A model generated the notes under the pieces. The model had not been told where the DNA came from, did no database searches, and was given only the letters and a program-made list of their open reading frames with translations. Positions 17,879-29,600 of a stretch of DNA of 62,676 nucleotides are shown here, in pieces (position 1 is the first letter of the stretch; every line of letters starts with the position of its first letter). This stretch comes from Acidobacteriota bacterium. Lineage in GTDB: Bacteria; Acidobacteriota; Blastocatellia; Pyrinomonadales; Pyrinomonadaceae. Position numbers and translations under genes: made by a program. The stretch lies in contig QHXN01000034.1 in NCBI GenBank assembly GCA_003222975.1, forward strand, positions 1 through 62,676, in the 5' to 3' direction.

Positions 17879-19810
17879 ATGAGCAAGATTATCGGTATTG
17901 ACCTGGGCACAACCAACTCCGTTGTGGCCGTGATGGAAGGCGGCGAGCCGACGGTTATCACCAACTCCGAGGGCGGTCGCACGACGCCTTCGGTCGTTGC
18001 CTTCGCGAAGGACGGCAACCGCCTAGTCGGCCAGGTCGCCAAGCGCCAGGCCGTCACCAACCCCGAAAACACAGTCTACTCGATCAAGCGCTTCATGGGC
18101 CGGCGCTTCGACGAGGTCTCGGAGGAGAAGAAGCAGGTTCCGTACAAGGTGAAGTCCGCCGGCAACGACGTGAGGGTCGAGGCGGGCGGCAAGGAGTGGT
18201 CGCCGCCGGAGATTTCCGCGATGATCCTCCAGAAGCTGAAGCAGGCGGCTGAGGACTACCTCGGCCAGAAGGTGGACAAGGCCGTCATCACGGTGCCGGC
18301 TTACTTCAATGACGCGCAGCGCCAAGCGACGAAAGACGCGGGGCGCATCGCCGGCCTCGAAGTGGCGCGCATCGTCAACGAGCCGACCGCCGCTGCGCTC
18401 GCCTACGGCCTCGACAAGAAGAAGGATGAGACCATCGCGGTCTTCGACTTCGGCGGCGGCACCTTCGACATCTCCATCCTCGAAGTCGGCGAGGGCGTCG
18501 TCGAGGTGAAATCCACGAACGGCGACACGCACCTCGGCGGCGACGACATAGACGAGGCGCTCATCAAGTGGATCATCGAGGAGTTTAAGAAGGATCAGGG
18601 CATTGACCTGTCGAACGACAAGATGGCCTTGCAGCGCCTGAAGGAGTCGGCGGAGAAGGCGAAGATCGAACTCTCCTCGACGATGGAGACCGAGATCAAC
18701 CTGCCCTTCATCACCGCCGACCAGTCCGGCCCGAAGCACCTCGTGATGAAGCTCACGCGCGCGCGCTTCGAGCAGTTGATCGAGCCGATCCTCAAGCGCC
18801 TGATGCCGCCCGTCGAGCAGGCCATCAAGGACGCCGGCCTCGACGCGTCGAAGATTGACGAGGTCGTCCTTGTCGGCGGCTCGACCCGCATTCCGAAGGT
18901 GCAGGAGATGGTCAAGGGCTTCTTCGGCAAGGAGCCGAACAAGAGCGTGAACCCGGACGAGGTCGTCGCCATCGGCGCGGCGGTGCAGGCGGGCGTCCTC
19001 TCCGGCGAGAAGACCGACATCCTCCTGCTCGACGTGACGCCCCTGAGCCTCGGAATAGAGACGCTCGGCGGGGTGAACACCATACTCATCCCGCGCAACA
19101 CGACGATCCCGACGCGCAAGTCGGAGATATTCTCGACCGCCTCGGACAACCAGACGAGCGTAGAGGTGCACGTGCTCCAGGGCGAGCGGCCTCTGGCCTC
19201 GGACAACCGCACGTTGGGTAAGTTCCACCTCGTCGGCATTCCCCCTGCGCCGCGCGGCATCCCGCAGGTCGAAGTGACGTTCGACATTGACGCCAACGGC
19301 ATCGTCAACGTCTCGGCCAAAGACATGGGCACGGGCCGTGAGCAGAAGATCACGATCACTTCGTCTTCGGGCCTGTCGAAGGACGAGATTGACCGGATGA
19401 TGCGCGAGGCCGAGTCGCACGCGGGCGAAGACGCCAAGAAGCGCGGAGAGATAGAGTCGCGCAACCGCCTCGACGGCCTCGTCTATCAGATCGAGAAGAC
19501 CTTCTCGGAGAACAAGGAGAAGCTCGACGGCGCGACCACTTCGCAGATCGAGACGGCCATCGCCGACGCGAAGAAGGCGCTGGAAGAGGGCGGCGTCGAA
19601 CGCATGGACAGCGCCTTCGAGAACCTCCAGACCGCTTCGCACAAGCTCGCCGAATCGCTCTACCAGGGCACGGGTTCGGCGGGCGCTTCGGGCGGCGAGC
19701 AGGCCAGCGCCGCGGGCGCTTCCACCGGCCCGACCGGCGGCTCGACCACGTCGGGCGGTGAAGACAACGTCATAGACGCCGAGTACGTTGACGTTGACGA
19801 GAACAAGTGA
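17879..19810 (+). CDS. dnaK: Molecular chaperone DnaK (Hsp70)
   Basis: 643 aa, the normal length. The N-terminus [18 protein letters not shown] and the phosphate motifs [13 protein letters not shown] and [11 protein letters not shown] identify the ATPase domain (1-385). [14 protein letters not shown] opens the substrate-binding domain. A Gly/Ser/Ala-rich linker and the EEVD-like end [11 protein letters not shown] close it. GGGAGAGG precedes the ATG. It heads dnaK-dnaJ-hspR; grpE, often in such operons, is absent. Confidence 0.98.
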   Translation: MSKIIGIDLGTTNSVVAVMEGGEPTVITNSEGGRTTPSVVAFAKDGNRLVGQVAKRQAVTNPENTVYSIKRFMGRRFDEVSEEKKQVPYKVKSAGNDVRVEAGGKEWSPPEISAMILQKLKQAAEDYLGQKVDKAVITVPAYFNDAQRQATKDAGRIAGLEVARIVNEPTAAALAYGLDKKKDETIAVFDFGGGTFDISILEVGEGVVEVKSTNGDTHLGGDDIDEALIKWIIEEFKKDQGIDLSNDKMALQRLKESAEKAKIELSSTMETEINLPFITADQSGPKHLVMKLTRARFEQLIEPILKRLMPPVEQAIKDAGLDASKIDEVVLVGGSTRIPKVQEMVKGFFGKEPNKSVNPDEVVAIGAAVQAGVLSGEKTDILLLDVTPLSLGIETLGGVNTILIPRNTTIPTRKSEIFSTASDNQTSVEVHVLQGERPLASDNRTLGKFHLVGIPPAPRGIPQVEVTFDIDANGIVNVSAKDMGTGREQKITITSSSGLSKDEIDRMMREAESHAGEDAKKRGEIESRNRLDGLVYQIEKTFSENKEKLDGATTSQIETAIADAKKALEEGGVERMDSAFENLQTASHKLAESLYQGTGSAGASGGEQASAAGASTGPTGGSTTSGGEDNVIDAEYVDVDENK

Positions 19811-19899
19811 CGGGATGACAGGGCGACGGGGAGACGGGGTGACGGCGGCTTAGGTCTGACGCCCTGCCTCCCCGTCTCCTTGTCTCCCCGTCTCAGGGC
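19808..19899. repeat. Inverted octamer array between dnaK and dnaJ
   Basis: Left arm 19808-19845 repeats GACGGGAT, GACAGGGC, GACGGGGA, GACGGGGT (8-bp period). Right arm 19862-19899 carries the inverted CCCCGTCT/CCTTGTCT units. The left arm overlaps the dnaK TGA stop and the right arm ends two bases before the dnaJ ATG. Confidence 0.82.
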
Positions 19900-19901
19900 A
19901 A

Positions 19902-21071
19902 ATGGCGAAAGAAGACTTCTACCAAATCCTGGGCGTCAAGCGGGACGCGAAGCCGGAGGAGATCAAGAAGGCTTACCGCAGGCTGGCGCGCAAGCACCAC
20001 CCGGACGTGAATCCGGGCGACAAGGCCGCCGAGGAGCGCTTCAAGCGGATCACCGAGGCGCACGAGGTTCTCTCCGACCCGAAAAAGCGGAAAGTTTACG
20101 ACCGCTTCGGCCAGTATTCCGACCAGTTGGCCGACGCGGCGGCGCGCGGCACGGCGGGCGGCGAAGGCGCAGGGCGCGGCGTGCCCTTCGACTTCGCCGG
20201 CTTCGACTGGAGCAACGTCAACACCTCCGCCTCGTCTTCGACGGGCGGCGGCTCCAGCTTCCGCGACATCTTCTCCGAACTCTTCGGCGGGGGCCGCCAG
20301 GAAAAGGAGCCGCCCCGGCCCATGCCTAGGAAGGGCGACGACATCGAGATGCCGCTCGCACTCTCGTTCGAGGAGGCCGTGACGGGGCTGACGACGAACA
20401 TCACGGTCAACCGCTCCGAGCAGTGCCCGCGCTGCAACGGCGCGGGCGACACGGGCGGCAACCCGGTCGTCTGCCCGACCTGCCACGGCTCAGGCCAAGT
20501 GCAGCGCGCGGGAGGGCGCATGCGCTTCGCGCAGGAGTGCCCCGACTGCGGCGGCGCAGGGAAACGGCGTCCGCCGTGCGCCTTGTGCAACGGCAAGGGA
20601 GTGGTGCCGAAGACCGAGCAGGTGAAGGTCAGGATTCCGGCGGGCGTTGACACAGGCTCGCGCGTGAGGGTTCCCGGCAAGGGCGAGGGCGGGAGGATGG
20701 GCGCTCCCGCGGGCGACCTCTACATCATCACGAACGTCGGCAAGCACCAGCACTTCACGCGCAAGGGCGACAACATCTACGTGACCGTGCCGATCACGGT
20801 TTCGGAGGCCGCGCTCGGCGCGCGCATCGAAGTGCCGACGGTCGAGGGCAAGGCGCAGTTGCGCATCCCGCCCGGCACGCAGTCGGGCCAGCGCTTCCGC
20901 CTGCGCGAGCGCGGCGTCCCCTCTCTGCGCAACCCGCAGGCGCGCGGCGACCAGTTCGTTGACGTGCAGGTCACGCTCCCGAAGGTGATCTCGGAGGAGA
21001 CCAAGGAACTCTTGAAGCGCTACGCGCAGCTCAATCCGGAGAACCCCCGCGTGGCGATGGGACTGGAATGA
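19902..21071 (+). CDS. dnaJ: Chaperone DnaJ (Hsp40), type I
   Basis: 389-aa co-chaperone stimulating DnaK ATPase. J domain 1-70 with HPD (HHPDVNPGD). A Gly/Ser-rich region follows. The zinc domain has four CxxCxGxG-type repeats: [24 protein letters not shown] and CALCNGKG. The C-terminal client-binding domains follow ([19 protein letters not shown]). Its start codon sits two bases after the octamer array. Confidence 0.97.
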   Translation: MAKEDFYQILGVKRDAKPEEIKKAYRRLARKHHPDVNPGDKAAEERFKRITEAHEVLSDPKKRKVYDRFGQYSDQLADAAARGTAGGEGAGRGVPFDFAGFDWSNVNTSASSSTGGGSSFRDIFSELFGGGRQEKEPPRPMPRKGDDIEMPLALSFEEAVTGLTTNITVNRSEQCPRCNGAGDTGGNPVVCPTCHGSGQVQRAGGRMRFAQECPDCGGAGKRRPPCALCNGKGVVPKTEQVKVRIPAGVDTGSRVRVPGKGEGGRMGAPAGDLYIITNVGKHQHFTRKGDNIYVTVPITVSEAALGARIEVPTVEGKAQLRIPPGTQSGQRFRLRERGVPSLRNPQARGDQFVDVQVTLPKVISEETKELLKRYAQLNPENPRVAMGLE

Positions 21072-21073
21072 AA

Positions 21074-21168
21074 AGCTGTTAGCGATTAGCCATTAGCTTG
21101 TTAGCCAAACCGAAAAGCCATGAGCTTCTGGCTAACAGCTAACAGCTAACAGCTAACAGCTAACAGCT
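21074..21168. repeat. Inverted heptamer array (AACAGCT type)
   Basis: Left arm 21074-21106 holds degenerate TTAGCGA/TTAGCCA units. Right arm 21130-21168 holds five perfect AACAGCT heptamers. It lies between dnaJ and hspR, ending 4 bp before the hspR ATG, which has no visible ribosome-binding site. Confidence 0.9.
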
Positions 21169-21172
21169 CGTT

Positions 21173-21574
21173 ATGAAGCGACGTAAAGGCGGCACGTACA
21201 CGATCAGCGCGGTGGCGGCGCAGTACGAGATTCACCCGCAGACGCTGCGCCTGTACGAGCGCGAGGGGCTTCTGAAGCCTTCGCGCTCGGAGGGGAACAC
21301 GCGCCTTTACACGGACGCAGACCTCGAACGTCTCGAAGTCATCCTCAGTCTCACGCGCGACCTGGGCGTGAACCTCGCGGGCGTCGAGATCATCCTCAAC
21401 ATGCGCGAGAAGATGGACGCCATGCGGCACGAGTTCGAGCGCTTCTTCTCCTACCTGCAATCGCACGCCGAAGAGTTCTCGCACCTGACCGAGCCGCCGC
21501 CCGAAGCGGGCGCGCTCGTCCCCACTTCGAGCGCCGCGACACTCCTGCGCCGCCGCACCACGCGACAGCACTGA
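21173..21574 (+). CDS. hspR: HspR-type MerR-family heat-shock repressor
   Basis: 133 aa. MerR-type winged helix: YTISAVAAQYEIHPQTLRLY followed by EREGLLKPSR and TRLYTDADLERLEVI, then a coiled-coil region (about 75-110). The third-gene position after dnaK and dnaJ and the match to HspR N-termini support the assignment. HspR represses the dnaK operon with DnaK as corepressor and binds HAIR sites; a HAIR-like site overlaps the dnaK promoter. Confidence 0.9.
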   Translation: MKRRKGGTYTISAVAAQYEIHPQTLRLYEREGLLKPSRSEGNTRLYTDADLERLEVILSLTRDLGVNLAGVEIILNMREKMDAMRHEFERFFSYLQSHAEEFSHLTEPPPEAGALVPTSSAATLLRRRTTRQH

Positions 21575-21621
21575 ACGCCGGCACGGCATTCCGACTTAAT
21601 CGAGGCGTCTGCTCGCGGCAA

Positions 21622-21660
21622 GCAACGAGGCGCGCGACGCCGCGCGTTGCAAACATTTTT
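21622..21660 (+). terminator. Terminator-like hairpin after hspR
   Basis: GCAACG-agg-CGCG / CGCG-CGTTGC forms a bulged 10-bp stem around CGACGC, followed by AAACATTTTT. It lies 47 bp after hspR and plausibly ends the heat-shock operon. Confidence 0.55.
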
Positions 21661-21829
21661 CCATCCGAGATTGCTGGGCCGCGCGCCGCGTTTGAGTGTT
21701 ACAATGCGCGCTCCGCCGTCGGGCCTGTCCGGCTGACGTGCGCGGCCCGCAGGGACTTTGAAGCTGGCCGGACTCCCGCAGCCCAAGCGACTTTGAACTG
21801 ACGACAACTCTCCGGGTGGGGCAAGGGCG

Positions 21830-24800
21830 ATGACGCCTGAGCGACGTAAACAGATCAGCAGAATCTTCGAGGCGACGATTGAGCGAGCGCCCGCCGAGAG
21901 GTCTGCCTACCTCGACGAGACGTGCGCGGGCGATGCGGCGCTCCGCGTCGAAGTCGAGGCGCTCATCGCCCGCCGCGCGCAGTCCGAGGCCGGAGAGTCC
22001 GCCGGGTCGGGCGCGGGCGGCGAGGAGGTCGCCGGGCGACGGGGCGGGGCGGGGCGGGGCGAGGTCGTGCCCGGTCGCACGACGCTCGGCTCGTACCGCA
22101 TCCTCGAAAAGCTCGGCGCGGGCGGGATGGGCACGGTCTATCTGGCGAGGGACGCGCGGCTCGGTCGGCGCGTCGCTCTGAAGCTCCTGCCCGAACACTT
22201 CGCGCGCGACGCGGAACTCGTGCGCCGCTTCGAGCAGGAGGCGCGCGCCGCCTCCGTCCTCAACCACCCGAACATCATCACCGTCCACGAGATCGGCGAA
22301 TCCGAAGGGCGACGCTTCATCGTCACGGAGTTCGTCGAGGGGCGCACGCTGCGCGAGCGCCTGGGCGAGGGGCGCTTCGACGTGGGCGACGCGCTCGACA
22401 TCTGCGCGCAGGTCGCGGGCGCGCTGGCGAAGGCGCACGACGCAGGCATTGTCCACCGCGACATCAAGCCCGAAAACGTCATGGTGGACGAAGAGGGGCA
22501 CGTGAAGGTGCTCGACTTCGGCATCGCCAAACGGCTCGCGCCCGCCCCCTCGATAGACACGGAAGCGCCGACGAGCGCGCAGGTAAACACCGCCGCCGGG
22601 GTCGTCCTCGGCACCTCCACCTACATGTCGCCCGAACAGGTGCGCGGCCTCGAACTGGACGCGCGCACGGACATCTGGTCGCTCGGCGTCGTGCTCTACG
22701 AGATGGTCGCGGGCCGCGCGCCGTTCGAGGCGCAGACCTACGGCGACCTCATCGTCTCGATACTCCACGACGAGCCGCCGCCGCTCTCCGACTTCGCCGT
22801 CGAGTCCTCGGAAGAACTCACGCGCGTCCTCGGCCTCGCGCTCGCGAAGAAGAGGGACGAGCGCTACCCCTCGGCCAAAGAGTTGCGCGACGACCTCCGC
22901 CGTCTCCGTCGGCAGTTGGACTTCAACGCGGAGACGATCCGCGACGGGCGGAGCGGCCCCGCCGCCGAGCGCGACGCCCGCGACTCCGTGCGTGCCGCCG
23001 CGCCGCCGCCGCCGCGCCGCCCCACGTCCCGCCCGCCAAAGCAGCAGACGACGACCTCGCAGCGGAGGCAGTTGACCGTCCTCTTCGCGGACTTCGCGGG
23101 CCTCGCGACGCTCACCGAAGACGCCGACGCAGAGGACGTGGGCGAGCTGATGGGCGCTCTGTGGCCGCTCGTTGATGGCGTCGTCGTCGGGCACGGCGGC
23201 GTGGTGGACAAGCACGTCGGCGACACGCTCGTCGCGCTGTGGGGCGCGCGCGAGGCGCACGAGGACGACCCCGAACGCGCCGTGCGCGCGGCGCTCGCGA
23301 TGCAGTCGGAGGTCGCCGCCTTCGTCGCCGAGAACGCGCCGCGCGCCCTCGGCGTGAGGGCGCGCGGCGCTCACGATGCGGTGGGCGGGCGCGGCGAAGT
23401 TTCAACGGGCGCGCGCGCCGAGCCGCCGTCGGACGGCCACGGCGAACCTGCCCGCGTCGAGGACGCCGGCGCGGCGCTGCTCATGCGCGTCGGCATGAGC
23501 ACGGGCCTCGTACTGCTCGGCGAGGTCGGCGCGACGGGCGAGTTCACCGTCAACGGCGACCCTGTGCGGCTGGCGAGCCGGCTGCTGCACGCCGCGCCGG
23601 TCGGCGCAGTCCTCGTCTCGCACGACACCTACCGGCACGTGCGCGGCGTCTTCAACGTCCACCCGCCGGAAACTCTCGACGCGGGCGGGCGCGCCGGGCC
23701 GGTGCAGTTCTACCGCGTCAAGCGCGCCAAGGCGCGCGCCTTCCGCGTGCAGACGCGCGGCGTCGAGGGCGTCGAGACGCACATGGTGGGCCGCAAGGGC
23801 GAGCTGCGCCGCCTGACCGACACGTTGGAGACGGTCTTCGAGGAGCGCGAGCTGCACGCCGTCACCGTCGTGGCCGATGCGGGCCTGGGCAAGTCGCGGC
23901 TGCTTTACGAGTTCAGCAACTGGGTCGAGCTTCTGCCCGACACCTGGTACGTCTTCAACGGGCGGGCGGGCGAGGCGACCGAGGGGCTGCCTTACGCGCT
24001 GGTGCGCGATGTGTTCTCCTTCCGCTTCGAGATACAGGACAGCGACCCGCCGGAGCTGGCGCGCGAGAAGCTGGAGCGCGGCATGCTCGCCATGTGCAGG
24101 GACACGCCCGCCGAAGAAGTGCGGATGCGCGCGCACTTCATCGGCCAGCTCATCGGCTTCGACTACTCCGCGAGCCGATATCTTTCGGGCATCCGCGACG
24201 ACGCGCGCCAGATGCGCGACCGCGCCTTCCGCTACGCCGGGCAGTTCTTCGCCGACATCTCGCGCGACTACCCCATCGTCCTCTACCTCGACGACATACA
24301 CTGGGCCGACGACGGCTCGCTCGACTTCATCGACTACCTCGCGCGCGAGTGCGCGCCCGTGCCGATGATGATCCTCTGCCTGGCGCGCCCCGGTCTGCTC
24401 GAGCGCCGCCCCGCATGGGGCGAGGGGCGCGAGCGCCACGCGCGCCTCACGTTGCAGCCGCTCTCGAAGAAGGAGAGCCGCCAGCTCGTCGAGGAGATAC
24501 TGCGCCGCGCGCGCGACGTGCCCGCGGGCCTGCGCGACGTGGTCGTCTCCGGGGCCGAGGGCAACCCTTTCTACGTCGAAGAACTCATCAAGATGTTCAT
24601 TGACCAGAAGGTCATCGTGACGGGCGCGGAGGTGTGGAGCGTTGACGCGAGCCGACTCGGCGAGGTCAGCGTCCCCGCGACGCTGACGGGCGTCCTCCAG
24701 GCCCGGCTCGACCGTCTGACGCCGGAGGAGAAGTCGGTCTTACAGCGCGCCTCGATCATCGGGCGCATATTCTGGGACGGCGCGGTCGAGCACCTCGGCG

Positions 24801-26434
24801 CGCGCACGACGGGCGCGATCCGCCGCGACACCTCCGTCGAACGTTTCGTCGCGACGGGCGTACCCGCGGGCGGCGGCGCGGCAGTCGGCGAGGCGCTCGA
24901 ATCGCACCGCCGCAAGGAGTTGATCTACAGGCGCGAAGCCTCGGCGTTTGCCGGCGCGCGCGAGTACATCTTCAAGCACGCGCTCCTGCGCGACGTGACC
25001 TACGAGAGCGTGCTGAAGCGCGAGCGGCGCGAGTACCACCGCCGCGCCGCCGAGTGGCTGGCGTGGCAGAGCGGCGGGCGCGCGGGCGAGTGCGCGGGAC
25101 TGGTCGCCGAGCACTACGAGCGCGCGCAGGAGTTCGAGCCGGCGGCGGAGTGGTACGGGCGTGCGGGACGGCAGGCGCGCGAGACCTACGCGCCGGAGAC
25201 GGCGATCAAGTACTACCGCAAGGCGCTCGACTTCCTCACCCGCGCGCCCGTGGCCGAAGACGAGTCGGACGCACTCGCCCGGCGGGCGCTGCGCGCCGAG
25301 TGGTGCGAGGGCCTGGGCGAAGTCCTGCGGGTGCAGGCGCGCTACGCCGACGCCGTCAAAGCCTACCAGGCGATGCGCCGGGCGGCGGAGGAATTGGGGC
25401 ACGCGGCGGCGCAGGCGCGCGCCTGGAACGAGATCGCGCTCGCGCAGAGCGGCCAGGGCGACAACCGCGCGGCGCTCGACAGCGCGCGCCGCGCCGAACA
25501 GCTCGCGCGCCCTGCCGGACGCGGCGTGGCCGCGCTGACGGAGCTGGCGCGCGCCCTCAACTTGCAGAGCCAAGCCAGCACGCGCCTCGGCGACGTGCGG
25601 GCCGCGCTGATGCTGGCCGACCGCGCACTCACGCTCTCGGACGAGCTGGGCGACGAGGGGCGCCGCGTGCGCGCCGACAGCTTGAAGTCGCTCGGCATGG
25701 CCTACCACGCGCTCGGTCGCTTCGAGCAGGCCGAGGAGTTCAAGGAGCAGGCGCTTTCTACCTACCGCGAGCTGGGCGACCGGCGCTCGGTCGGCAACCT
25801 CCTCAACAGCCTCGGCGAGACGGCGCGGCTGCGCGGCGACTACGCGGCGGCCTTCGCCGCCTACCGGGAGGCGCTCTCAATCGCGCGCGAGATCGGCAAC
25901 CGCAACGGCGAGATTCTCTACCTCAGCAACCTCGGCGGCGCGCGGGTGGGCTTAGGCGAGTACGACGACGCCGAGGCAGACCTCCGCCAGACAATCGAGC
26001 TGGCGACCGCCGCGGGTTACGTCGGCATCTCCGAGAACTATCGCTTCCTGGCCGAGGCGCTGCTCGGACAGGGGAGGCTCGAAGAGGCGCGCGAGGCGGC
26101 GCTGCGCGCGCTCGAACTCGGTCGCGAGATCGAGAACCAGGAGCACATCGCCGAAGCCTGGCGAGTCCTCGGCCTCGTCGCCTCGCGACTCAAAGCGCCC
26201 GTCGTCATCGACGGCGAGCCGCGCGACGCCGCCGCCTGCTTCAACCAGAGCCTCGAAATCTTCGCGCGCATCCAGATGGAGGCCGAGCGAGCGCGCACGC
26301 TGCGCGACTGGGCGCGCCACGAACTCGCGCACGGCGACCCGGCCCGCGGCCAGGAACTCTGGCGCGAGGCGCTCGAAGCCTTCACGCGCCTCCGGATGAC
26401 GCTCGAAGTCGAGCGCATGACGGCTGAAGGCTGA
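21830..26434 (+). CDS. Giant signalling protein: Ser/Thr kinase - class III cyclase domain - AAA ATPase - TPR
   Basis: 1534 aa. Residues 1-60 are the helical N-terminus seen in acidobacterial kinases. The kinase domain (about 88-350) is intact: GAGGMG (96-101), Lys118, HRD (209-211), DFG (229-231) and an APE-like MSPEQ. A Pro-rich linker follows. The class III nucleotide cyclase domain starts near 412, with both metal aspartates (FADF Asp421; HVGD Asp465), but the transition-state Asn of the usual VNLASR is Arg (VRLASR, about 580). The STAND/AAA ATPase has Walker A ADAGLGKSR (near 682-690) and Walker B IVLYLDDIHWAD. Residues after about 1050 form TPR-like helices. No membrane segment is seen, so it is probably cytoplasmic. 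Confidence 0.93.
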   Translation: MTPERRKQISRIFEATIERAPAERSAYLDETCAGDAALRVEVEALIARRAQSEAGESAGSGAGGEEVAGRRGGAGRGEVVPGRTTLGSYRILEKLGAGGMGTVYLARDARLGRRVALKLLPEHFARDAELVRRFEQEARAASVLNHPNIITVHEIGESEGRRFIVTEFVEGRTLRERLGEGRFDVGDALDICAQVAGALAKAHDAGIVHRDIKPENVMVDEEGHVKVLDFGIAKRLAPAPSIDTEAPTSAQVNTAAGVVLGTSTYMSPEQVRGLELDARTDIWSLGVVLYEMVAGRAPFEAQTYGDLIVSILHDEPPPLSDFAVESSEELTRVLGLALAKKRDERYPSAKELRDDLRRLRRQLDFNAETIRDGRSGPAAERDARDSVRAAAPPPPRRPTSRPPKQQTTTSQRRQLTVLFADFAGLATLTEDADAEDVGELMGALWPLVDGVVVGHGGVVDKHVGDTLVALWGAREAHEDDPERAVRAALAMQSEVAAFVAENAPRALGVRARGAHDAVGGRGEVSTGARAEPPSDGHGEPARVEDAGAALLMRVGMSTGLVLLGEVGATGEFTVNGDPVRLASRLLHAAPVGAVLVSHDTYRHVRGVFNVHPPETLDAGGRAGPVQFYRVKRAKARAFRVQTRGVEGVETHMVGRKGELRRLTDTLETVFEERELHAVTVVADAGLGKSRLLYEFSNWVELLPDTWYVFNGRAGEATEGLPYALVRDVFSFRFEIQDSDPPELAREKLERGMLAMCRDTPAEEVRMRAHFIGQLIGFDYSASRYLSGIRDDARQMRDRAFRYAGQFFADISRDYPIVLYLDDIHWADDGSLDFIDYLARECAPVPMMILCLARPGLLERRPAWGEGRERHARLTLQPLSKKESRQLVEEILRRARDVPAGLRDVVVSGAEGNPFYVEELIKMFIDQKVIVTGAEVWSVDASRLGEVSVPATLTGVLQARLDRLTPEEKSVLQRASIIGRIFWDGAVEHLGARTTGAIRRDTSVERFVATGVPAGGGAAVGEALESHRRKELIYRREASAFAGAREYIFKHALLRDVTYESVLKRERREYHRRAAEWLAWQSGGRAGECAGLVAEHYERAQEFEPAAEWYGRAGRQARETYAPETAIKYYRKALDFLTRAPVAEDESDALARRALRAEWCEGLGEVLRVQARYADAVKAYQAMRRAAEELGHAAAQARAWNEIALAQSGQGDNRAALDSARRAEQLARPAGRGVAALTELARALNLQSQASTRLGDVRAALMLADRALTLSDELGDEGRRVRADSLKSLGMAYHALGRFEQAEEFKEQALSTYRELGDRRSVGNLLNSLGETARLRGDYAAAFAAYREALSIAREIGNRNGEILYLSNLGGARVGLGEYDDAEADLRQTIELATAAGYVGISENYRFLAEALLGQGRLEEAREAALRALELGREIENQEHIAEAWRVLGLVASRLKAPVVIDGEPRDAAACFNQSLEIFARIQMEAERARTLRDWARHELAHGDPARGQELWREALEAFTRLRMTLEVERMTAEG

Positions 26435-26692
26435 GCCGCGCCGCGCGGCGGGCACAGGCCCCGCCGAAAAATCTCTTGCGCCCGCCCGGTCGCCGGTGAT
26501 AAAGTCCGCGCCCACCCACCCACAAGAATTATTCGCTCGTTTTACATCGCCGAGGGCGTCCCTTTCGTTAACCCGGACTCGAATGAGTTAGACGGAGCGG
26601 CACCCTCGGACTTCTTCCGCGCTGCGGCTTCCCACCCTGGCCGTACCTGCGCTCGCCGGCGCGCCACCCAGCGCCCTCAGGAGACAATCCAA

Positions 26693-29600
26693 ATGAACCG
26701 TCTCGCCTCGCGCTTCCGCGCGCAGCCTCTCGTCCTCTTCAGCGTCTCTCTCGTGCTCGCCTTCTTCGCTTGCCGCGCCGCCTTGCGCGCGCAAGACCTC
26801 GACGCCGTTTCGTTCGGCGGCACAGTCTCAGACCAGAACGGCGCGGTCGTCCCCGGCGCGAGCGTGACCGCGGCGCTGCTCGAAACGAAGTCGGTGCGCG
26901 CGGTCGTGACCGACGGCGAGGGGCGCTACCGCCTGGTCAAACTCCCGCCGGGCGAGTACGCCGTGCGTGTCGCCTGCCCCGGCTTCGCCGCCGAGGAGAG
27001 GAAGGGAATCGTGACCGTCGCGGGGCAGAGCGTGCGGCTCGACTTCACGCTGCGGCCCGCCGCGCTCGTGGCCGAGCAGACGGTCGTGAGCGGCTCGCAA
27101 GCGCCGCCCGTGGACACGACGCGCACGGTCGTCGGCGGCACGGTCACGCGCGAGGAGTTGGAGCGCCTGCCCGTCGCCACGCGCTCGCCGCTCGACTTCG
27201 TCTTCACGCTCGGCGGCGTGACGGAAGAACCTCTGTCAACGCGCGACGTGGCGGAAGACCGCGACCCGCGCGGGCGCGTCTCCATCCAGTCGTCGGCGAC
27301 GACGCCGGAAGAGGCCGGCGTATTCGCGCTCGCGGGCGGCGCGGCCTACTCAAACAACATCACGATTGACGGCCTCGACGACAACGACGACCGCGCGGCG
27401 CGCGAGCGCTTCCAGCCATCGGTCGAAGCCGTCGCCGAGGTGCAGGTCATCACGAACCAGTTCTCCGCCGAGTACGGTCGCGCCTCCGGCGGTCGCGTCA
27501 ACCTGCGCACGCGCGGCGGCACGGACGCGCTGCGCGGTCGCCTCTTCTACTTCTTCAAGGACGAGAGCCTGAACGCGAACACCCGGAACAACAAACGGCT
27601 CGGCCTCAAGCGACTGCCGCTCCAGGAGAACAACCCCGGCTTCACACTCGGCGGGCCGCTCTTTATGCCAAAGAGTTTCTTCGGGCCGTTCGGCTACGAC
27701 GGCCACGGCAGGACTTTCTTCTTCGTCGCATACGAGCACGACTCCGTCCTCGACTCGACCCTGATTGACGCGCTCGTGCCCGTCGGGCAGAGCGAAGCGT
27801 TCCCGCTGCCGCGCCCGACGACGCTCGCCGGTCGCCGCTTCGAGCCTGCGGCCACGCCGCCCAACGCGCCCGCCGAACTCGCGCCCTTCGTCGAGCGCGT
27901 CTCCACGCCGCTGCGCACGCACACCTTCACCGCGCGCCTCGATCACAACTACACGGACACGCACAACGCCACCTTCCTCTTTCAACTCGGACGCTCGAAG
28001 AACCTCCGCCAGTTCGGCGGCGGCCTGCGTCTCGCCGAAAGCCTGCAAGGGCGCGAGCGAAACACCGACGCCTTGGCCTACTCCGACAACTTCGTCTTCT
28101 CGCCCACCCTCGTCAACCAACTGCGCGCGCAAGTCTCGCGCCTCCGGCCCGCGCTCCGCGCGCCGACGGGCGGCCCCGTCGTGCTCATCACGATCAACGA
28201 CCCGCTCGTCGCGGGCGACCCGTCCGACCGCTCCGGCACACTCGTCGCCGGCTCCTCGACCAGCGGCGCGACCTCACGCACCGAGTCGCGCTTTCAAATC
28301 CAAGACACGCTGACCGCCGTCCGCGGCTCGCATTCTCTGAAGCTCGGCGGCGACTTCCAGCGCGTCCGCTCCACCTTCAACGACCTGACGGACGCGACCG
28401 GCACTTTCAGCTTCACGAGCGCGGGCGACTTCCTCGCCGCCGCGCCCTCGCGCTTCCGCCAGCGCTTCAACACCGAGTCCGTGCAGAGGAATTTTTACGC
28501 GGGGCTGTTCGTCCAGGACGAGTGGCGCGCCCGACCGAACCTCACGCTCGCGGCGGGCCTGCGCTACGAAAACGAGAGCGTCATACGCGACCGCAACAAC
28601 TTCGGCCCGCGCCTCGCGCTCGCCTTCGACCCCTTCGGCACGGGCAAGACCGTTCTGCGCGCCGGCGCTGGCGTCTTCTACAACCGTGTGCTGCTCCGCA
28701 CAGTTGACGACTTCACGCTCGGCCAGAACGTGATCGAGTTCGACACAGACAATCTTCCGCCTTCGGAGCGCCGCGCCTTCATCGCCGCGAACCTTCGCTT
28801 CCCGAACATGCTTGCCGCCGACTCGCCGCTCGTCCGGGAGTTCGGCGCGCGGCAGACGAGCTTCACGCGCCGCCTCGACCCACACTTGCGCATCCCGGAG
28901 TCTTATCAGTTCAACATTGGCTTCGAGCGCGAGGTCGGGCGCGGCCTCGTCTTTGAGGCGAACTACACCTTCAACCGCGCCGTACACCTCTGGCGTGAGT
29001 TCAACTCGAACGCGCCGCGCCTGCCGCAGGGTTTCAAGGACTTCAGCGAGTACCTTCTCTCCAGCGACTTCGCAAACTTCCGCGACGCGTCGGGCGCGCG
29101 CCCCGTCTACAACGCGAGCGCCGCGGGCGAACTCGTCCGCTTCAACGTCGCGCCGCCCGCATCTGATTCAATCACCCGCGTCGTCGAATTCGGAGTCCCC
29201 GTCTCCGTTTTTAATTTGGCGAGTGTCAACTCGACCACCACGCTCGACGCGGCGCTGGCCGCGCTACAGCCCCTGCGGCCCGACCCTTCGCGCGTGCAGG
29301 TCGAGCAGCTCGCGTCCGTCGGCAACAGCTTCTACCACGGGCTGACCGTCGAGGCGCGGCGCGGCTTCGCGCGCGGGAAGAGCGGCTTCGGCGGATCGTT
29401 GCGCGCGGCCTACACGCTCTCGCGCCTGATTGACGACGGCGTCGTGAACACTTCGAGCGCCCTGCGCGTCGGCGACTTCCGCTCCGAGCGCGCGCGTAGC
29501 CTCCTCGACCGTCGCCAACGCTTCGTCCTCTCCACAACGCTCGACGCGCCGCGCGCCTTCGGGCGTCTGCGCCTCGCCTCCGTCCTGCGCCTCGCGTCGG

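Noticed and set aside
18023..19642. 539-codon open frame antisense to dnaK
   Set aside because: Antisense shadow with skewed Arg/Leu/Val composition; dnaK is unambiguous.
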